Below are positions 4,501 through 7,325 of a stretch of DNA of 7,325 bases, piece by piece. The translations under genes and the position numbers were made by a program. Source of the stretch: Candidatus Zixiibacteriota bacterium (GTDB lineage Bacteria > Zixibacteria > MSB-5A5 > RBG-16-43-9). Every line of letters begins with the position of its first letter. The stretch's first letter is position 1. Location: contig JAOUFL010000113.1 of NCBI GenBank assembly GCA_029858245.1, positions 1 to 7,325 on the forward strand. Reading direction: 5' to 3'. The notes under the pieces are model-generated. The model did no database searches and was not told the origin of the DNA. It saw only the letters and a list, made by a program, of their open reading frames with translations.

Positions 4501-5343
4501 TTATAAAGCACTTAACATCTTTTTTATCTCCGCAATTCTTTTTTCTTTTGATAATTTTTTTAAAACAGGATTAAAATCACCATAAAGCTCTTTGTGAAAC
4601 ACAGGTTTTTCTACTCTGTATATTACTCCTACAGGCAACTTATCCTCCATTTTGGCAATAGACATAGCTTCATCATAATCCGCAGGTATATGATTTAAGA
4701 TTTCAACCTTTTCATTATATCTTTTATACGTATTATTGAAGGTAACGCAGGGCTGAAAAATATCTACAAATGAAAAACCTTGATGCCTGATCGCCTTCGT
4801 TATAACATCAACCAGATGGTCTAATTTCCCCACATAGCCTCTGGCAACAAAGGTCGCCCTGGCTTCTAACATCAAAGCCAGCGGATTAAGTGGCTCCTCA
4901 ATACTTCCTCTGGGTGTAGAAGGACCTTTAAAACCCTTAACTGAAGTGGGGGCGTATTGACCGGTAGTGAGTCCATACACACCATTATCATGAAGAATTA
5001 CGGTTATGTCCGAGTTCCTCTTGGCAGCAAATATCATATGTGCAATCCCTTCTCCAAAGGCATCGCCGTCACCAGCAAATGCTACTACCCGAAGACCGGG
5101 GTTTGCAATTTTAATACCCTGGGCAGTAGCCATCGATCTGCCGTGTATGGAATATATACCGCTGAGCTTAAGGTAATCAAATATCTTGCCGTGACAGCCG
5201 ATACCCGCTGTGATAACAAGATCCTTCTTTCCTCTCCCCTCATCCTCCAGTTTTTTTACTGCTTTTTTAAAAGCAGTCAGAATGCCAAAATTACCACAAC
5301 CCGGGCACCAGGTATTCTCAGCATAGGTTATGAGCTCATCCAT
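4501..5343 (-). CDS. korB: 2-oxoacid:ferredoxin oxidoreductase beta subunit (TPP and Fe-S binding), 280 aa
   Basis: The thiamine-diphosphate-binding half of a 2-oxoacid:ferredoxin oxidoreductase. With its partner it oxidatively decarboxylates a 2-oxoacid to acyl-CoA and CO2 and passes electrons to ferredoxin in the cytoplasm. Visible motifs are WCPGCG (12-17; C13 and C16), GIGCHG (47-52; C50) and FQPCVTFNNTY (C199), the four cysteines that bind the [4Fe-4S] cluster in this family. The TPP motif runs from GDGDAFGEG (91-99) to HDNGVYGLTTGQ (118-129). The RS-x-A-x-A-x-G-like segment SIHGRSMATAQG (65-76) is also typical. Length fits the two-subunit enzymes. The ATG overlaps the end of the alpha gene by 8 bases (ATGGATGA), which implies coupled translation and equal amounts of the two chains. 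The substrate (2-oxoglutarate, pyruvate or another 2-oxoacid) cannot be read from this subunit. The kor symbol is by similarity. Confidence 0.9.
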   Translation of the reverse strand: MDELITYAENTWCPGCGNFGILTAFKKAVKKLEDEGRGKKDLVITAGIGCHGKIFDYLKLSGIYSIHGRSMATAQGIKIANPGLRVVAFAGDGDAFGEGIAHMIFAAKRNSDITVILHDNGVYGLTTGQYAPTSVKGFKGPSTPRGSIEEPLNPLALMLEARATFVARGYVGKLDHLVDVITKAIRHQGFSFVDIFQPCVTFNNTYKRYNEKVEILNHIPADYDEAMSIAKMEDKLPVGVIYRVEKPVFHKELYGDFNPVLKKLSKEKRIAEIKKMLSAL

Positions 5344-7000
5344 TTGATACCGCCTTCTTTATCTCTATTGCTAATTCAACAGGGTCAAAAGGCCTGCCAT
5401 CATACTTTTTAATGACCGACCCGGGATTAAGCTCTGCTTTCTCTTTGAGTAACAACGCAAACTGCCCTGCACAGCTCTGCTCCACAACTATTAGTTCTTT
5501 ATCTTTATATTTTTCCAGCTCCCAAACAGGTAAAGGCTCCAGATATATCGGTTGAACCACTGTAGCATCAATATCTCCAGCTCTTAATGCTTCTCTTACA
5601 CTCATAGTAGTCGAACCATAGGTGAAAATCAAAGGTCCCCTCTCTCCATATATATTAACCGTATGCTTGTTTTTTAAATGATTCAAAAGCGAGATTTTCT
5701 TTCTGTTTCTTTTTTCCTGCATCTTTGCAATCAGTTCGGGGTTTTCTGTGGTAATCCCTGTTTCGTCGTGCTCGTAGCTGTTCCATTTTATTAACTCATC
5801 TGAGGGTGGAAATAAAAGCGGTGCAATACCGTCTTTTGAGTCGAGGTATCTTTTATATTCCCCTCCATAATGCATTAAAGGCTGGAAATGTTCTGCCTTA
5901 TTTATATGTATATCCAGAGTCATAGAGCTTTCCGTCAGGTGCTTTTCGGTAAGTAATATGCCGGGAGTTTGGAATCTCCAGACCAGATCTAACATCTCGG
6001 AGGTAAGATAAAATGCTTCTTCAATACATCCGGGAGAGGCAACTATTCGTGGGAATTCTCCATGCCCTTGATGTATGGCAAAATTTAAATCCCCCTGAGC
6101 GGTATAGGTAGGAACACCTGTGGAAGGACCCGGCCTGGAGGCTAAGCAACACAAGAGCGGTGCCTCCAGCATGCCAGCAAGAGAAAAACCTTCTTGCATC
6201 AATGCAAAACCTCCTCCGCTGCTTCCTACCATGGATTTAGCCCCGGCAAATATGGAGCCGATTGCCATATTGACAACTGCGATCTCATTTTCCGGATGTA
6301 CCACTATTATGCCCAGCTTTTCACCTTGTGCAGCAAGAGTGTGCATAAGAGAAGATGAGGGTGTCATAGGATAGGCATAATAGATGTCCAGCCCGCCGGC
6401 AGCAGCACCCAGAGCTATGATCTCGTTCCCTGAGTATATTACTCTTTTTTTATCGCTGTTATTTAATCTGAACTTCCCGCCTATTTCAGGCGAAGCCATA
6501 TCGTATATAGTCGTTGCATAAGCGATATTTATATCTAAATCCCTGGGATATTCACTCTGAATTAATTTTTTTAAACTCTCTTTATCCATTCCCACAGCGA
6601 CTGCAAGAACAGTAACAGCACCCAGACCTAACCTTAAATCCGGATTCGGGTATTTTTTTGCCTCTGCTCTCAACGGTATTCCCAGTCCTTTCAGGTCACC
6701 TTTAATCTCAGAGTCATACAGCATAATCCCGTCTTCACCTAGGTCCTGTTTGTGCAGTTCATAGCTTCGCTTGTCCATTGCTACTATTAGATTCGCTCTC
6801 GTATAATGACTGGTGATTTTTCTGCTGGCAGTGCTGATAACCGAGAAGTTGTGTCCCCCGCGAATTAAACTTTGATAATCATCCATCTCAAATACTTCCC
6901 GCCCCATACTGGCAAATAACCTGGCTGCAACAGAACCAGCTTTTTTTACTCCTTCTCCTGCTTTCCCGCCAATTAAAAAAGTGAATACCTCCCCTGTCAT
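5336..7000 (-). CDS. korA: 2-oxoacid:ferredoxin oxidoreductase, fused gamma-alpha subunit, 554 aa
   Basis: The N-terminal gamma domain (about 1-175) begins TFLIGGKAGEGVKKAG and includes YQSLIRGGHNFSVI (42-55). After a linker the alpha domain starts at SGNEIIALGAAAGGLDIYYA. It has YPMTP (210-214), the counterpart of the YPITP substrate-recognition motif of two-subunit enzymes, and then HPENEIAVVNMAIG (235-248), SSGGGFALMQEG (260-271) and RPGPSTGVPTYTAQGDLNFA (289-308) followed by GHGEFP (312-317), all typical. The C-terminal part (about 453-554) is the usual domain with FTYGS and the VVEQ region. Gamma-alpha fusion and length match enzymes such as 2-oxoacid:ferredoxin oxidoreductases of archaea and KorAB/OorAB relatives in bacteria. 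No ferredoxin (delta) subunit is encoded next to it, so a separate ferredoxin must take the electrons. The start ATG has AAAGGA (7010-7015) 9 bases upstream. It is the first gene of the five-gene leftward operon. Confidence 0.9.
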   Translation of the reverse strand: MTGEVFTFLIGGKAGEGVKKAGSVAARLFASMGREVFEMDDYQSLIRGGHNFSVISTASRKITSHYTRANLIVAMDKRSYELHKQDLGEDGIMLYDSEIKGDLKGLGIPLRAEAKKYPNPDLRLGLGAVTVLAVAVGMDKESLKKLIQSEYPRDLDINIAYATTIYDMASPEIGGKFRLNNSDKKRVIYSGNEIIALGAAAGGLDIYYAYPMTPSSSLMHTLAAQGEKLGIIVVHPENEIAVVNMAIGSIFAGAKSMVGSSGGGFALMQEGFSLAGMLEAPLLCCLASRPGPSTGVPTYTAQGDLNFAIHQGHGEFPRIVASPGCIEEAFYLTSEMLDLVWRFQTPGILLTEKHLTESSMTLDIHINKAEHFQPLMHYGGEYKRYLDSKDGIAPLLFPPSDELIKWNSYEHDETGITTENPELIAKMQEKRNRKKISLLNHLKNKHTVNIYGERGPLIFTYGSTTMSVREALRAGDIDATVVQPIYLEPLPVWELEKYKDKELIVVEQSCAGQFALLLKEKAELNPGSVIKKYDGRPFDPVELAIEIKKAVSNG

Positions 7001-7013
7001 AAGAATCTTTCCT

Positions 7014-7046
7014 TTATGTGTAAATTAATGCATAGAAAAAATTCAT
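7014..7046 (-). other. Possible 10-codon leader ORF in the korA leader
   Basis: On the minus strand, ATG at 7046 opens MNFFYALIYT and ends with TAA at 7014-7016, inside the korA ribosome binding site. GAAGG lies only 2 bases upstream and a second AAAAGGA 11 bases upstream, neither at ideal distance. Four of ten residues are Phe or Tyr. Short frames arise easily by chance in AT-rich leaders, so this is only a candidate for translational coupling or attenuation. Confidence 0.2.
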
Positions 7047-7195
7047 TTCCTTCTTTTTCCTTTTATGAAAATATTTATTTATTAGTATTCATCCTCAATA
7101 AGCTTAGACGAAATCTTTAACTCTTTTGTTTTAAAAAACATAATCACTCTTTAAGCTATTTTACTCACAGTGAAGCAGGACGCGAGGTTTACTTT

Positions 7196-7224
7196 ATGTT
7201 ACATCATAAAACGATATTAGTCAA
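7196..7224 (-). promoter_or_regulatory. Candidate sigma70-type promoter of the kor-peroxiredoxin-FTR operon
   Basis: On the minus strand TTGACT (7224-7219), exactly 17 bases, then TAACAT (7201-7196). The -35 matches consensus at five of six positions, and the -10 at four of six including the key T, A and final T. Transcription would start near 7189, giving a leader of about 190 bases before the korA ATG at 7000. The leader is AT-rich, with no recognisable riboswitch. A small palindrome TCACAGTGA (7165-7173) lies just inside it and might bind a protein. Confidence 0.5.
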
Positions 7225-7280
7225 GCTGATTATTTATAAATGTGAGGTTGAATGATTATGCTATCTTTTCGTGAGAATCC

Positions 7281-7325
7281 TGGTAGCGCTACGGGGAGTC
7301 GAACCCTGGTTTTATTGCTGGGAAC
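7281..7325 (-). tRNA. Apparent 3' part of a tRNA, cut by the window edge; identity unknown
   Basis: On the minus strand the visible 45 bases end with a T-arm-like CAGGG-TTCGACT-CCCCG, then TAGCGCT, discriminator A and an encoded CCA at 7281-7283. The seven-base T-loop begins TTC and has A at the fifth position, as required. One pair in the T-stem is an A-C mismatch (position 50 with 64). The acceptor 5' strand would have to begin AGCGCTA, which lies outside the window, as does most or all of the anticodon arm. Since G is at position 70, it is not a tmRNA or alanine tRNA with a G3-U70 pair. A tRNA-like repeat is a weaker alternative, because GTAGCGCTAC (7283-7292 on the plus strand) is itself palindromic. 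Confidence 0.5.

Noticed and set aside
4957..5412. Plus-strand 151-codon open frame opposite korB/korA
   Set aside because: Antisense shadow of two well-supported oxidoreductase genes; no motif of its own. The same holds for 6120-6374 plus.
7281..7325. tmRNA 3' end
   Set aside because: The T-arm would fit, but the acceptor strand TAGCGCT lacks the CAGCTCC-like sequence and the G3-U70 pair needed for alanine charging.

Overview
The window looks like a piece of an AT-rich genome of an anaerobic, probably uncultivated, bacterium. The evidence for this is: strong AAAGGAGG-type ribosome binding sites, sigma70-like promoter hexamers, a tRNA-like end with an encoded CCA, a ferredoxin-dependent 2-oxoacid oxidoreductase, and a ferredoxin:thioredoxin reductase fused to a rubredoxin-like domain. 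The sequence does not allow a phylum call.

Layout. Plus strand, left part: the 3' end of a membrane glycosyltransferase of the ceramide-glucosyltransferase/HpnI type (3-275), a complete saccharopine-dehydrogenase-family oxidoreductase (422-1657), a 550-bp gene-poor stretch (1658-2208), and a MenA/UbiA-type prenyltransferase (2209-3105). The gene-poor stretch holds palindromic repeats and a duplicated copy of the last 48 codons of the dehydrogenase. Minus strand, right part: five closely packed or overlapping genes read leftward from 7000 to 3201. In order these are a gamma-alpha fused 2-oxoacid:ferredoxin oxidoreductase large subunit, its TPP-binding beta subunit, a one-cysteine peroxiredoxin, a glutaredoxin-like CxxC protein, and an FTR-rubredoxin fusion. 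The two gene sets converge at 3105/3201. At the right edge (7281-7325) lies what looks like the 3' half of a tRNA on the minus strand.

How the genes could work together. The minus-strand genes read as one operon with a TTGACT-17-TAACAT promoter near 7196-7224. Oxidation of a 2-oxoacid by KorAB would reduce ferredoxin. The FTR-rubredoxin protein could pass those electrons to a disulfide, the glutaredoxin-like protein could carry the thiol, and the one-cysteine peroxiredoxin, which has no resolving cysteine of its own, could use it to reduce peroxide. Each protein call rests on visible motifs; the chain as a whole is inferred from gene order.

The other notable feature is repeat content. Six copies of one short palindrome (core TATAAACCTTYAGGTTTA, with paired stem changes) lie only between genes. 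There is also an inverted pair of REP-like units with GTAG heads, and two further perfect GC-rich inverted repeats.
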